In this document: positions 25,404-34,173 of the stretch, one piece after another
How the letters are laid out: the number at the start of each line of letters is the position of its first letter
Numbering within the stretch: the first letter of the stretch is position 1
Source of the DNA: Pseudomonadota bacterium
Lineage (GTDB): Bacteria; Pseudomonadota; Gammaproteobacteria; Burkholderiales; Sulfuriferulaceae
Assembly (NCBI GenBank): GCA_021795395.1
Contig: JAJYPN010000018.1
Location: 1 to 56,261, forward strand
DNA length: 56,261 nucleotides
Direction of reading: 5' to 3'
The notes under the pieces: generated by a model
The model's database searches: none
Told to the model about the DNA's origin: nothing
What the model saw: the letters and a program-made list of their open reading frames with translations, nothing else
Position numbers and translations under genes: made by a program

Positions 25404-25982
25404 TTATCGGTTTTGATCGTGCTTTCCGGGAGCAGTTTCGGCCTTGAGTGCATAAATGGCGGGCAGATTGCGCCAGGCGCCGTAAACGTCCATGCCGCAA
25501 CCGAATACAAAGCGGTTGGGCAGATTCAGTCCGATATAATCCGCCTTGACCGGTTTGTTGGCCTCGATGTTTTTATTGGTTAATACTGCGCAGGCAACCT
25601 GTTGCGCGCCCAGCGACAGCAGTTCGGCTTTGATCGCTGCCAGGGTATGGCCCTCGTCGAGTATGTCGTCGAGCAGCAGGACATGGCGCCCTTTTACCGA
25701 TTCGCGAGGCAGGGCGACCCATTCGAGCTTACCGCCTTGGGTGGCGTTGCGATAGCGGCTGGCGTGGATGTAATCGCAAGACAACGGAAAGCGCAGCAAA
25801 GGCAATAATTGCCCGGCAAACATGATGCCGCCGTTCATGACGGTAAGAACCAGCGGATTTTTTTCGGTATAGTCGGCGGTGATGTCAAGCGCAAGCTGAA
25901 TGATCGCCTGATTGACTTCTTCCGCCGAATGAATCAGTTCTGCGTCATGCAGAATCTGCCAGGCTTCGCTAGGATTGAGCAT
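25404..25982 (-). CDS. hpt: hypoxanthine-guanine phosphoribosyltransferase
   Basis: A 192-residue type I phosphoribosyltransferase. The PRPP-binding loop is [17 protein letters not shown] (about 100-116), with GGIMFAG earlier as the pyrophosphate loop and a late [21 protein letters not shown], the C-terminal base-binding region. It forms IMP/GMP from hypoxanthine/guanine and PRPP in the cytoplasm. The start has AAGGAG six bases upstream and overlaps the end of rlmB by 14 bases. It is probably translated with rlmB and followed 67 bases later by the methylthioinosine phosphorylase. Confidence 0.92.
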   Translation of the reverse strand: MLNPSEAWQILHDAELIHSAEEVNQAIIQLALDITADYTEKNPLVLTVMNGGIMFAGQLLPLLRFPLSCDYIHASRYRNATQGGKLEWVALPRESVKGRHVLLLDDILDEGHTLAAIKAELLSLGAQQVACAVLTNKNIEANKPVKADYIGLNLPNRFVFGCGMDVYGAWRNLPAIYALKAETAPGKHDQNR

Positions 25983-26715
25983 GACTGCTCCTTTGGCGGC
26001 GGCTTTCGTAAAGGCAGATGCCGGCGGACACCGACACGTTCATGCTTTCTACCGTACCGTACATGGGAATTTTAACGATCTGATCGCAATGATCGCGGGT
26101 CAGTCGGCGCAAGCCGGTGCCTTCTGCACCCAATACCCAGGCAACCGAGCCGGTCGCATCGGCGGATTCCAGCTCGGCGTCGGCATCGCCGTCGGTGCCG
26201 ATGATGGTCACGTCGTACTCCTTGATTTCGCGCATGGCCCGGGCGAGATTGACTACGGTTAAATAGGGCACGGTATCGGCGGCTCCGCAAGCGATCTTGG
26301 CGACGGTGGGGGTGAGTCCTACCGCGCGGTCTCTGGGTGCGATGACGGCGTTGGCGCCCATCGCGTCTGCGCTGCGCAGACAGGCGCCGAGATTATGCGG
26401 ATCCTGCACGCCATCCAGTATCAACAGCAGCAACGGGCCGCTTAATCCTTCGAGGATTTCGTCGATATGACGTGGCTGCTGCACCATGCCGACGCGCGCG
26501 GCGATGCCCTGGTGCCGAGGGCCGCCGGCAATGCCGTCGAGGCGTTTACTGTCGATCTGCATGACACGCAGGCCTAATTGTTTGGCGGATTCTATCAGAT
26601 CGCGCGCCCGGGGATCCTGCCGTGCCGCATCGACGAAAATTTCTTCTATGCTGGCGGGGTTGACGCGTAAGCGTGAGGTCACGGCATGAAACCCGTAAAT
26701 TAAAATTCCGGCCAT
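25969..26715 (-). CDS. rlmB: 23S rRNA (guanosine-2251) 2'-O-methyltransferase
   Basis: A 248-residue SPOUT methyltransferase. An N-terminal L30e-like substrate-binding domain (about 1-75: [17 protein letters not shown]) is followed by the knotted SAM domain with motifs [33 protein letters not shown] and [20 protein letters not shown]. The length matches RlmB. It modifies G2251 in the P-loop of 23S rRNA. AAGGAT upstream of the start overlaps the rnr stop, nine bases away. The rnr-rlmB pairing is common in proteobacteria. Confidence 0.95.
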   Translation of the reverse strand: MAGILIYGFHAVTSRLRVNPASIEEIFVDAARQDPRARDLIESAKQLGLRVMQIDSKRLDGIAGGPRHQGIAARVGMVQQPRHIDEILEGLSGPLLLLILDGVQDPHNLGACLRSADAMGANAVIAPRDRAVGLTPTVAKIACGAADTVPYLTVVNLARAMREIKEYDVTIIGTDGDADAELESADATGSVAWVLGAEGTGLRRLTRDHCDQIVKIPMYGTVESMNVSVSAGICLYESRRQRSSHAQS

Positions 26716-26724
26716 ACTTGATCC

Positions 26725-29085
26725 TTATTCCTTGGGTGTTTTATGGCGCCGGCGTCGGGGTTTTTTTGCGAGTATCGCGCCGGGGGTAGCGGATTGTACG
26801 GCAGGATGATGTGTTTGCGGTGTTTTTTTGCCGGATTTGCGTGCGCTTTTATCCTGCGTTTTGCGTCCTTGTCGGGCGTCGGCTTTGGCTGTACCGGAAG
26901 AATCCGTGCCCGCCAGGGTAAAATCGATACGGTTGGTATCGAGACTGACGCGGACGATTTTAACGTGTATGCGTTCTCCCAGACGATAGCGTATGCCGGT
27001 ACGTTCGCCGAGTATCTGGTGACGCGTCTTGTCGTACTGGAAATAATCGCTGCCCAGTTCGGAAATATGCACCAGTCCTTCGACATAAATATCGTCGAGC
27101 GCCACAAACAGGCCGAAGCTCGTGACGCTGGCGATGGTGCCGGCAAATTCTTCGCCAACTCTGTCCTGCATGTAATAACATTTCAGCCACGCTTCGACGT
27201 CGCGGGTCGCATCGTCGGCGCGGCGTTCGGTCATCGAGCAATGGCTGCCGAGTTCCGCCCAGTTGCCGGGGGCAAATTTTTCATTTTTGAGCGCAGCCTT
27301 GATCGAACGGTGCACCAGCAGGTCGGGGTAGCGACGGATAGGCGAAGTGAAATGCGTATAATGTTCGTATGCCAGACCGAAATGACCGACATTGTCGGGG
27401 CTGTAGACGGCCTGCTGGAGCGAGCGCAGCATGACGGTTTGCAGTAGCTGAGCGTCGGGACGCGGCTTGATCTGTTGCAGCAGCTTGGCGTAATCCTTGG
27501 CTTGGGGCGTATCGCCGCCGCTCAGGCCGAGACCGAATTCCGACAGGAATTCGCGCAATGCGACCAGTTTTTCGGGAGTCGGGCCTTCGTGGATACGATA
27601 CAGCGTAGGCTGTTTTTGTTTTTTCAAAAATGCGGATGCGCAAACGTTGGCCGACAGCATGCATTCTTCGATGATGCGATGCGCATCGTTGCGCGTGACC
27701 GGTACGATGCGATCGATTTTCTTTTCTTCGTTGAAAACCATTTGCGTTTCTATGGTTTCGAAGTCGATCGCTCCGCGCCGCTCACGAGCTTTGAGCAGCA
27801 CCTTGAACAGGGCGTACAAATGGTCCAGCTGCGGCATCAAGCCTGTATGTTCGCCGGCTTTTTCCGGATGTTGCAGCCACTCCCACACCTGATTGTAGGT
27901 GAGCCGTGCGTGCGAATACATGACAGCAGGATAAAAACGATAGTTTTTTACCGCGCCCATCGCTCCGATCTGCATATCGCAGACCATGCACAAACGTTCT
28001 ACTTGCGGATTGATCGAGCATAAACCATTGGACAAGGCTTCGGGCAACATCGGAATCACCCGGCGCGGAAAATAGACCGAATTGCCGCGATTGTACGCTT
28101 CCAGATCGAGGGCATCGCCAGGCTTGACATAATGCGAGACATCGGCGATCGCGACGATCAGGCGAAAGCCGCTGCCTTGCGGTTCGCAATACACGGCGTC
28201 GTCAAAGTCGCGCGCCGTTTCGCCGTCTATGGTGACCAAGGGTAAATGACGAATGTCTTCGCGGCCTTCGTGATCTTTTTTGAGGACGTTTTTCGGTAAT
28301 TTGGCGGCCTGCTCCATGACCGTTTCCGGAAACAGGTAAGGCAGGGAATGTTTGCGCAATGCGATTTCGATTTCCATGCCGGGATCCGCGTAGTTGCCCA
28401 GCACTTCGACGATGCGTCCCGCCGGTTTGCTGTATCGTCCAGCCTGTTCGATCAGTTCGACGCTGACGACTTCTCCGGCCTTGGCGGAGCCCTGATTACC
28501 GGCAGGTATTAGGATGTCCTGGGTGATGCGTTTGTTTTCAGGTGCGACCAACATAATGCCGTGCTCGATAATCAGACGGCCGACGATATGGGTATTGGCA
28601 CGTTCCAGCACTTCGACGATTTTGCCTTCGCGCCGTCCCCTTCGGTCGAGACCGATTTCGCGGCCCATGACGCGATCGCCATGCAATGCTTTCTGCATTT
28701 CTCGCGGCGACAGGAACAAATCTTCACTGCCGTCTTCCGGTCGCAGAAATCCGAAGCCGTCGGGATGGCCTTCGACCCGACCCTTGATCAGGTTCAATTT
28801 TTCCGCGACGCACAGATCGCCGCGGCGATTGCGTATCAATTCACCGTCGCGTTCCATGGCATTGATACGGCGCGAGAACAGGTCGGTTTCTTCGGCGGTT
28901 ATGCCCAATAAGGCGCCGAGTTCTTCCGTCAACAGAGGCGCACCGTGCTGACGCAATACATCCATGATGAATTCTCGACTCGGCAAGGGCGACTCATAAC
29001 GTTCGCGCTCGCGCTCAAGGTGAGGGTCGCTAAATCTCAACGCCTTGTTTTTTCTTGATGTTTTTTGGTTTGTTGTTGTTTTCAT
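26725..29085 (-). CDS. rnr: ribonuclease R
   Basis: A 786-residue exoribonuclease. An N-terminal winged helix (about 40-95) is followed by cold-shock domains, the RNB catalytic domain with IDGETARDFDDAVYCE (the catalytic Asp cluster), and PIRRYPDLLVHRSIKA. An S1 domain (about 625-705; FAGTIASVTSFGLFVALDD) and a Lys/Arg-rich tail ending RRRRHKTPKE complete it. The start at 29085 has AGGACGG upstream. A 41-codon longer frame runs into the antisense of tRNA-Leu and is rejected. RNase R degrades structured RNA 3'-to-5'. Its start codon overlaps the -35 box of the divergent tRNA-Leu promoter. Confidence 0.96.
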   Translation of the reverse strand: MKTTTNQKTSRKNKALRFSDPHLERERERYESPLPSREFIMDVLRQHGAPLLTEELGALLGITAEETDLFSRRINAMERDGELIRNRRGDLCVAEKLNLIKGRVEGHPDGFGFLRPEDGSEDLFLSPREMQKALHGDRVMGREIGLDRRGRREGKIVEVLERANTHIVGRLIIEHGIMLVAPENKRITQDILIPAGNQGSAKAGEVVSVELIEQAGRYSKPAGRIVEVLGNYADPGMEIEIALRKHSLPYLFPETVMEQAAKLPKNVLKKDHEGREDIRHLPLVTIDGETARDFDDAVYCEPQGSGFRLIVAIADVSHYVKPGDALDLEAYNRGNSVYFPRRVIPMLPEALSNGLCSINPQVERLCMVCDMQIGAMGAVKNYRFYPAVMYSHARLTYNQVWEWLQHPEKAGEHTGLMPQLDHLYALFKVLLKARERRGAIDFETIETQMVFNEEKKIDRIVPVTRNDAHRIIEECMLSANVCASAFLKKQKQPTLYRIHEGPTPEKLVALREFLSEFGLGLSGGDTPQAKDYAKLLQQIKPRPDAQLLQTVMLRSLQQAVYSPDNVGHFGLAYEHYTHFTSPIRRYPDLLVHRSIKAALKNEKFAPGNWAELGSHCSMTERRADDATRDVEAWLKCYYMQDRVGEEFAGTIASVTSFGLFVALDDIYVEGLVHISELGSDYFQYDKTRHQILGERTGIRYRLGERIHVKIVRVSLDTNRIDFTLAGTDSSGTAKADARQGRKTQDKSARKSGKKTPQTHHPAVQSATPGAILAKKPRRRRHKTPKE

Positions 29086-29112
29086 TGACAACCGTCCTTG
29101 TTCATTTATAAT
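29085..29112 (+). promoter_or_regulatory. consensus sigma-70 promoter of tRNA-Leu
   Basis: TTGACA (29085-29090) and TATAAT (29107-29112), 16 bases apart: both boxes are perfect. A GC-rich stretch (GCGCC) follows the -10, the discriminator type that makes stable-RNA promoters sensitive to ppGpp. The -35 box overlaps the rnr start codon on the other strand. Confidence 0.88.
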
Positions 29113-29125
29113 GCGCCATCTTGTA

Positions 29126-29210
29126 GCCCAGATGGCGGAATTGGTAGACGCGCACGGTTCAGGTCCGTGTGCCGCAAGGTGTGGAGGTTCGAGTCCTCTT
29201 CTGGGCACCA
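29126..29210 (+). tRNA. tRNA-Leu (CAG)
   Basis: An 85-base class II tRNA starting GCCCAGATGGCGGAATTGG and ending TCTGGGC-A-CCA. The anticodon stem CACGG/CCGTG encloses TTCAGGT (anticodon CAG). A variable arm (GCCGCAAGGTGT) and T-arm GGTTCGAGTCC follow. The CCA is encoded. A perfect sigma-70 promoter lies just upstream. Confidence 0.97.
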
Positions 29211-29241
29211 GAATTCATTAAGCAATTCAGTATATTGAAAG

Positions 29242-29281
29242 CCGTCAATACCGGAGTGGTTCCTGGTTTGACGGTTTTTTT
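29242..29281 (+). terminator. terminator after tRNA-Leu
   Basis: CCGTCAA and TTGACGG pair across a 19-base apical region that can itself pair weakly (ACC/GGT). Seven T follow. Confidence 0.75.
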
Positions 29282-29637
29282 CTTTACTGAAACGGGATAA
29301 ATCCACAAGGCGCATTTTATCCTGGCGATCGCGCCCGTCGATATAAGGTTTCAATACCGGCCGTTTACGCAAGACGGGATTGAGTTCGTGGGTATATGTC
29401 TGCATCGGCCTGTATTATCGCATGTTTTTGCACTTCTGGTGGAAATGCGATGCAGGTAGGCGGAAGTCCCGAATTGCGTTATGTATGCTGACGGGCTAAA
29501 CCGTGGCAATCGCTCGATGTAGGTATCGCGGTATTTTTCATAAACCGTAAAAAGGAGACGTCGAGTTTTATAAACGGATGTCACTGAAATGACTTGCGGA
29601 ATAAAAGAAAGTGGCTGCCGGGATTGTGCATGAAATG
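29282..29637. other. 356-base stretch without a recognisable gene
   Basis: Between the tRNA-Leu terminator and the hsp20 terminator. Minus-strand frames of 77-99 codons cross it, but they are Arg/Tyr/Ser-rich, lack ribosome-binding sites and match no family I know. A decayed gene cannot be excluded. Confidence 0.4.
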
Positions 29638-29662
29638 AAAAAAACCCGGAAAATCCGGGTTT
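29638..29662 (-). terminator. terminator of the hsp20 gene
   Basis: On the minus strand, AAACCCGGA, loop TTT, TCCGGGTTT, running into seven T. It lies 23 bases after the hsp20 stop. Confidence 0.9.
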
Positions 29663-29684
29663 CTGATTACAGATAGTTAACGAT

Positions 29685-30125
29685 TCATTCGACGGTCAGA
29701 CGTTTTGCTTCGACGGTCGCTTTTTTCGGTAGCGTCAGCTCGAGTACGCCATCGGTGTATTTTGCCCGGGCTTCGTCTTCATTGACTTCCTGCGCCAAGG
29801 AAAAGGTGCGCGAGACTCTGCCATAATAACGTTCGGAACGAAGTACGGACGTGCCGTCCTTTTCCTCCTTGTTATTTTTGATTTCAGCACCCAGCGAAAC
29901 CTGGTTGCCATCGATCGCTACCTGTATGTCTTCTTTTTTTACGCCCGGTATCTCGGCGTGTATCGTATAAGCATTGTTATCTTCCTTGACGTCCAGCTTG
30001 ATTTGCGGAGTCTGTCTTTCGCGATCCATGCTGAAAGGCCTGACCATGAAGCCTTTGAGCAGATGATCGATTGCATCGTCAAACTGGTCCATACGGAAAG
30101 GTTCGAGGCGGGTAATATTAGCCAT
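29685..30125 (-). CDS. Hsp20/alpha-crystallin small heat-shock protein
   Basis: A 146-residue protein. An N-terminal arm (about 1-40, FDDAIDHLLKGFMVRPFSM) precedes the alpha-crystallin domain (about 42-138). Conserved parts of that domain are IKLDVKEDNNAYTIHAEIPG, VKKEDIQVAIDGNQVSLGAE, YGRVSRTFSLAQEV, and YTDGVLELTLPKK, which holds the G-V-L motif. AGGAGA precedes the start. It holds unfolding proteins as an ATP-independent chaperone. A heat-shock-type promoter is seen upstream and a clear terminator downstream, so it is monocistronic. Confidence 0.95.
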   Translation of the reverse strand: MANITRLEPFRMDQFDDAIDHLLKGFMVRPFSMDRERQTPQIKLDVKEDNNAYTIHAEIPGVKKEDIQVAIDGNQVSLGAEIKNNKEEKDGTSVLRSERYYGRVSRTFSLAQEVNEDEARAKYTDGVLELTLPKKATVEAKRLTVE

Positions 30126-30159
30126 TTCTTTCTCCTGAAAAAGTTAATCGGCAATGGCT

Positions 30160-30187
30160 ATATAAGACCGGCGAAATTGATTTCAAG
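30160..30187 (-). promoter_or_regulatory. candidate sigma-32 promoter of hsp20
   Basis: On the minus strand, CTTGAAA (30187-30181), a 14-base spacer, and CTTATAT (30166-30160). The -35 is a perfect heat-shock box; the -10 (consensus CCCCATNT) matches only in its AT part. The distance to the start codon is about 35 bases. Confidence 0.55.
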
Positions 30188-30211
30188 AGTTTTTTAAATA
30201 AATTTAAATTA

Positions 30212-30874
30212 TCAGGTCCCGGTCAAACCGAAATGACCCATTGAAACCCGACGAGTCGTTAGCAGCGGTAACAAGTACGGCCAAATAGTGCCGGCGATCG
30301 TGTTTTCTGCGGCGGCTACGGGGTGCAATCCATCGCTCTGGAAGAGTTCCGGTTTCGTTTCCACATCAGCCAATAGAGACGGAACAAGAGTCAGCTTGTT
30401 TTCTCGGGCAAGTGCGGTATAGACGCCATTGAACCTTTCGGTATAGGGTGTGCCATAATTGGGCGGTAAATGTATGCCGACCAGCAATACCTTTGCGCCG
30501 CTCCGTCTGATATCCCGTATCATCGCAGCAAGATTGTCATGCATCGTGTCCAGCGGCAATCCGCGCAGCCCGTCGTTGGCGCCCAGTTCCAGAACAACGA
30601 TTGCGGCGCGATGGGCGCTTAACGCAGCCGGCAATCTCGTCAGGCCACCGGCAGTCGTTTCCCCGCTTACGCTGGCATTGACGACCTTCCAGCGATGTCG
30701 GGTAGCGGGATCGGATTCCAGCCGTCGTCGCAGCAGATCGGGCCACGCCTGATTTGCTGCCAAACCGTAACCTGCCGACAGGCTATCGCCGAATATCAGT
30801 ATGACTTCGCGTGCCTGGGCGGTAGCGGAAAACAGCAGGCACAGCAGCAGCAACGAATGGTTTAAAAATTTCAT
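30212..30874 (-). CDS. tesA: periplasmic SGNH esterase/thioesterase (TesA type)
   Basis: A 220-residue protein with a signal peptide (about 1-21, ending AQA before Arg). The SGNH blocks are FGDSLSAGYG (nucleophile Ser), SVSGETTAGG (Gly), LELGANDGLRG (Asn) and SDGLHPVAAAE with the catalytic Asp and His. The enzyme hydrolyses acyl thioesters and lysophospholipids in the periplasm. The start at 30874 has GAGGT upstream and lies only nine bases from the divergent start of the ABC ATPase gene. The tesA-ybbA-ybbP divergent set is well known in proteobacteria. Confidence 0.92.
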   Translation of the reverse strand: MKFLNHSLLLLCLLFSATAQAREVILIFGDSLSAGYGLAANQAWPDLLRRRLESDPATRHRWKVVNASVSGETTAGGLTRLPAALSAHRAAIVVLELGANDGLRGLPLDTMHDNLAAMIRDIRRSGAKVLLVGIHLPPNYGTPYTERFNGVYTALARENKLTLVPSLLADVETKPELFQSDGLHPVAAAENTIAGTIWPYLLPLLTTRRVSMGHFGLTGT

Positions 30875-30883
30875 GGGTACCTC

Positions 30884-31573
30884 ATGACTGATATTGCTGA
30901 TATACCGATTTTGCGCGTCGTGAACCTTGCCAGGCACGTTTGGGTAAACGATGCCCCGCTTACGATACTGCATCCAGGCAGTTTTGACATCAGAAAAGGG
31001 GAATCGGTTGCAATCGTCGGCGCTTCCGGTTCGGGCAAATCCACTTTGCTGGGTTTACTTGCGGGTCTCGATACTCCCGATGCCGGAGAAGTCTGGTTGT
31101 CGGGGACGGAACTGACCGCGATGGACGAAGACGGAAGAGCGATACTGCGCGGAGAAAAAATCGGGTTTGTATTCCAGTCCTTTCAATTGCTTCCGCTCAT
31201 GACCGCGCTGGAAAATGTCATGCTGCCGCTGGAATTGCGTTTGTTCCCCGATGCGCGGCAGCGTGCGCAATATTGGCTCGAACGGGTAGGGCTCGCCGAC
31301 CGCCGGCATTATCGCGCCCGTGTGCTATCAGGCGGCGAACAGCAGCGGGTGGCTATTGCCCGCGCTTTTGCCACGAATCCCGATTTACTGCTGGCGGATG
31401 AACCCACGGGTAATCTCGATGCGGAAACCGGTGCACGGCTGATAGAGCTACTGTTTGAACTCAACCGTGAAAACGGAACCACCCTCGTGCTGGTTACGCA
31501 CGATGCGGAACTGGCGACACGATGCAGTCGGCGTTTGCTGTTACAAGCCGGGCGGCTGGAACTTTCCGCATGA
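30884..31573 (+). CDS. ybbA: ABC transporter ATPase (YbbA type)
   Basis: A 229-residue ATPase. Walker A is GASGSGKST, the Q-loop VFQSFQLLP, the signature LSGGEQQRVAIARA, Walker B LLLADEPTG and the switch His in LVTHDAEL. The pattern belongs to the LolD/MacB/FtsE group that works with FtsX-like permeases rather than with channels. The ATG is nine bases from the divergent tesA start; its own ribosome-binding site (GGGTACC) is weak. The stop overlaps the permease start by four bases. Confidence 0.93.
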   Translation: MTDIADIPILRVVNLARHVWVNDAPLTILHPGSFDIRKGESVAIVGASGSGKSTLLGLLAGLDTPDAGEVWLSGTELTAMDEDGRAILRGEKIGFVFQSFQLLPLMTALENVMLPLELRLFPDARQRAQYWLERVGLADRRHYRARVLSGGEQQRVAIARAFATNPDLLLADEPTGNLDAETGARLIELLFELNRENGTTLVLVTHDAELATRCSRRLLLQAGRLELSA

Positions 31574-34065
31574 ATCGGTTGAATTTGGCGTGGCGCATGG
31601 CATTAAGCGAATGGAACGCGGGTGAATTGCGCGTATTGCTGCTGGCCGTGCTGATCGCGGTAAGCGGGTTCGCATCGGTGGGGGGATTCACGATGCGCAT
31701 GCATACCGCACTGCGCCAGGAAAGCCATCGTCTGTTGGGTGCCGACCTGGTATTGGTGTCGGATCATGCGCCGGACCGGAACCGGATCGGGCAAGCCCGA
31801 AAGCAGGGCTTGCGCGCAGTAGAAATCGAGCAGTTTTCCAGCATGGTCAGCGGTGTCGGCAACAACTTCCGGCTGGCGCAGATCAAGGCGGTCGAAGACG
31901 GTTATCCGTTACGCGGGCGGCTGCGAATCGCCGATGCGGTACCGGGAGCGGAACGGATAGCCGCGGGAATTCCGCCGCCCGGTAGCGTATGGCTGGAGCC
32001 CCGACTGGCGCAGTCATTGGGCGTCCATGTCGGCAGCGTGATCGAGCTGGGCTATAGCAAACTCAAAGTGGGAGCGCTGTTGACGCACGATCCGGATCTC
32101 GGCGGTGAAGTGTTCAATCTAGCGCCCTGGCTGATCATGAATCGCTCCGACATTCCGGCGACGAAACTGATCATGCCCGGTAGCCGGGTCAGCTATCGTC
32201 TGCTGTTTGCCGGCAGCTCGTCACGGATTCAAGCGTTCCGCTCCATGCTGATCAAGCATCTTTCGCCCGGGCAAAAGCTGCTTACTGTCGCCGATGCGCG
32301 GCCAGAGGTTAAGGATATGCTGGCCAAGGCGGAAAAATACCTGGGTCTGGCGGTGCTGCTGTCGGCGGTGCTGGCGGCAATCGCGATAGCGATCTCGGTG
32401 CGCCATTTCGTCGGGCGTCATCTCGATGCCTACGCGGTATTGCGCTGCTTCGGTGCGACGCGGCGGACGATACTCAGCCTGTTCATGTTGCAGATAACCG
32501 CCATAGGAGGGTTGGGGGCCATTCTGGGTATGGCGTTCGGTTATGCCGGGCAGTCGGTATTGAGCGGGCTGGTCGATACTCTGATGCACCTGATTTTGCC
32601 GCCGGTAAGCGTTTTGCCTTTTTTGCAAGCGGGCCTGGCAGGCATGATATTGCTGACGGGCTTCAGCTTTCCCGCGCTCTTTGCCTTGCGCAATATTTCC
32701 GCTTTGCGGATATTGCGTCGGGACAGCCCGGCATTTAACGGCGCGAGCGTGCTGACTTATCTGCCAGGGTTGTTCACGCTCGAAGCCCTGATGTTATGGC
32801 AGGCGCATGATGCCAGACTGGTATTATGGATAACGGCGGGATTGGTCGGGTTTATGGCGTTGACGGTACTGACAGCCTGGGGGCTTGTTCATCTTGCGGG
32901 CAGTCTGGGTGAATATTATCGCCAGGGCTGGGGCCAGGGCCTGCTTAATCTGCGCCGTCGCCGGAAAAGCAGCGTTATCCAGATATCGGCATTTACTCTG
33001 GCAATATTGTCCTTGTTGTTTCTGAGCCTGGTGAGAAACGAGTTGCTCGGCGATTGGCGCGATACCTTGCCGATCAATACGCCCAATCGTTTTGTGATCA
33101 ATATTCAGCCGGGACAGCTGGCTACGCTTCGACTATTTTTTCAGCGCCACGAAATGGCGGCGGTTCGATTTTTTCCGATGATACGCGGAAGACTGACAGC
33201 AATTAACGGGCGCAAGGTAAACACCGAAGAATACGCCGACAAACAGACACGGCGCTTGCTCGATCGTGAATTCAATCTTTCCTATGCCGATAGCCTGCCG
33301 CCGGATACCGTATACGCGGCAGGCAAAGGCTGGAATGGCGGACATCCGCCTGACCAATTTTCGGTGGAACAGGGAATCGCTGATCGCCTGCATGTCAAGC
33401 CTGGAGATCGCTTGAGTTTCGATGTCGGTGGCAGTTCTGTTTCCGCTCCGGTCACCAGTTTGCGCAAAGTGAAATGGGATAGCTTTAAAGTGAATTTTTT
33501 TGTGGTAGCGAATTCGGCGCTGTTAAAAAATATGCCCGCCAGTTATGTCACCAGCTTTTATCTGCCGCCATCCCGTATCGAGGTGCTGAACGAATTAATC
33601 AAAGCGTATCCGAATTTGACGGTGATCGATGTCTCGGCGATATTGCATACTCTGGAATCAGAATTGAATCAGGCAGCCCAGGCGGTGGAATTTGTGTTTC
33701 TATTTAGTCTTGCCTCGGCTTTATCGGTGTTATATGCCACTATCGTTGCGACACGCGACGAGCGCGCCCGGGAAACCGCGCTATGGCGCGTGCTCGGCGC
33801 CAGAAGGAGACAATTATGGCTGGTACAAACCGTCGAATTTGCCGCGATAGGCTTATTGGCAGGATTGCTGGCGGCGGCGGGAGCCAGCGTGATCGGCTGG
33901 AGCGTCGGTTACAGGTTGTTCGGGATTCCTTATCATTTTGATATGCACTTATGGTTAATCGGTACTTTTGGCAGTGGTCTGATAATAGCCCTGATCGGAT
34001 TAGCCAGTTTATGGCCACTGAACCGATTACCCCCCATCACGGTTTTACGTGCAGCTATCGAATAA
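31570..34065 (+). CDS. ybbP: FtsX-like ABC permease (YbbP type)
   Basis: An 831-residue membrane protein. An N-terminal helix (about 18-40) precedes a large periplasmic domain (about 45-250). Three helices of the first FtsX core follow (about 255-370), then extra helices and a second periplasmic domain (about 490-700), and a final FtsX core (about 710-831) with ATRDERARETALWRVLGARR. The layout is that of YbbP. With the ATPase it should act as a mechanotransmission or lipid-linked export pump; the cargo is unknown. The ATG overlaps the ATPase stop (ATGA). An upstream start 48 bases earlier is rejected. Confidence 0.92.
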   Translation: MNRLNLAWRMALSEWNAGELRVLLLAVLIAVSGFASVGGFTMRMHTALRQESHRLLGADLVLVSDHAPDRNRIGQARKQGLRAVEIEQFSSMVSGVGNNFRLAQIKAVEDGYPLRGRLRIADAVPGAERIAAGIPPPGSVWLEPRLAQSLGVHVGSVIELGYSKLKVGALLTHDPDLGGEVFNLAPWLIMNRSDIPATKLIMPGSRVSYRLLFAGSSSRIQAFRSMLIKHLSPGQKLLTVADARPEVKDMLAKAEKYLGLAVLLSAVLAAIAIAISVRHFVGRHLDAYAVLRCFGATRRTILSLFMLQITAIGGLGAILGMAFGYAGQSVLSGLVDTLMHLILPPVSVLPFLQAGLAGMILLTGFSFPALFALRNISALRILRRDSPAFNGASVLTYLPGLFTLEALMLWQAHDARLVLWITAGLVGFMALTVLTAWGLVHLAGSLGEYYRQGWGQGLLNLRRRRKSSVIQISAFTLAILSLLFLSLVRNELLGDWRDTLPINTPNRFVINIQPGQLATLRLFFQRHEMAAVRFFPMIRGRLTAINGRKVNTEEYADKQTRRLLDREFNLSYADSLPPDTVYAAGKGWNGGHPPDQFSVEQGIADRLHVKPGDRLSFDVGGSSVSAPVTSLRKVKWDSFKVNFFVVANSALLKNMPASYVTSFYLPPSRIEVLNELIKAYPNLTVIDVSAILHTLESELNQAAQAVEFVFLFSLASALSVLYATIVATRDERARETALWRVLGARRRQLWLVQTVEFAAIGLLAGLLAAAGASVIGWSVGYRLFGIPYHFDMHLWLIGTFGSGLIIALIGLASLWPLNRLPPITVLRAAIE

Positions 34066-34089
34066 TCGAAACGGTAATTCGATAGCTGC
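34051..34089 (+). terminator. long inverted repeat over the ybbP stop codon
   Basis: GCAGCTATCGAAT (34051-34063) and its perfect complement ATTCGATAGCTGC (34077-34089), with a 13-base loop. The left arm encodes the last residues of the permease. The bases after it (CTTTGTTG) are a poor T-run, so it may act as an mRNA 3'-end stabiliser more than a terminator. Confidence 0.6.
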
Positions 34090-34173
34090 CTTTGTTGCCG
34101 CATTCATACGCGGCGAAATCGAACTCGCGGTCATGAGCTTGGCCTGACTTGCGACTTTGATACGACGATACAA

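Noticed and set aside
29086..29208. N-terminal extension of RNase R into the tRNA-Leu region
   Set aside because: The extra residues are the antisense of tRNA-Leu and its promoter; ATG 29085 has a good ribosome-binding site and the family N-terminus.
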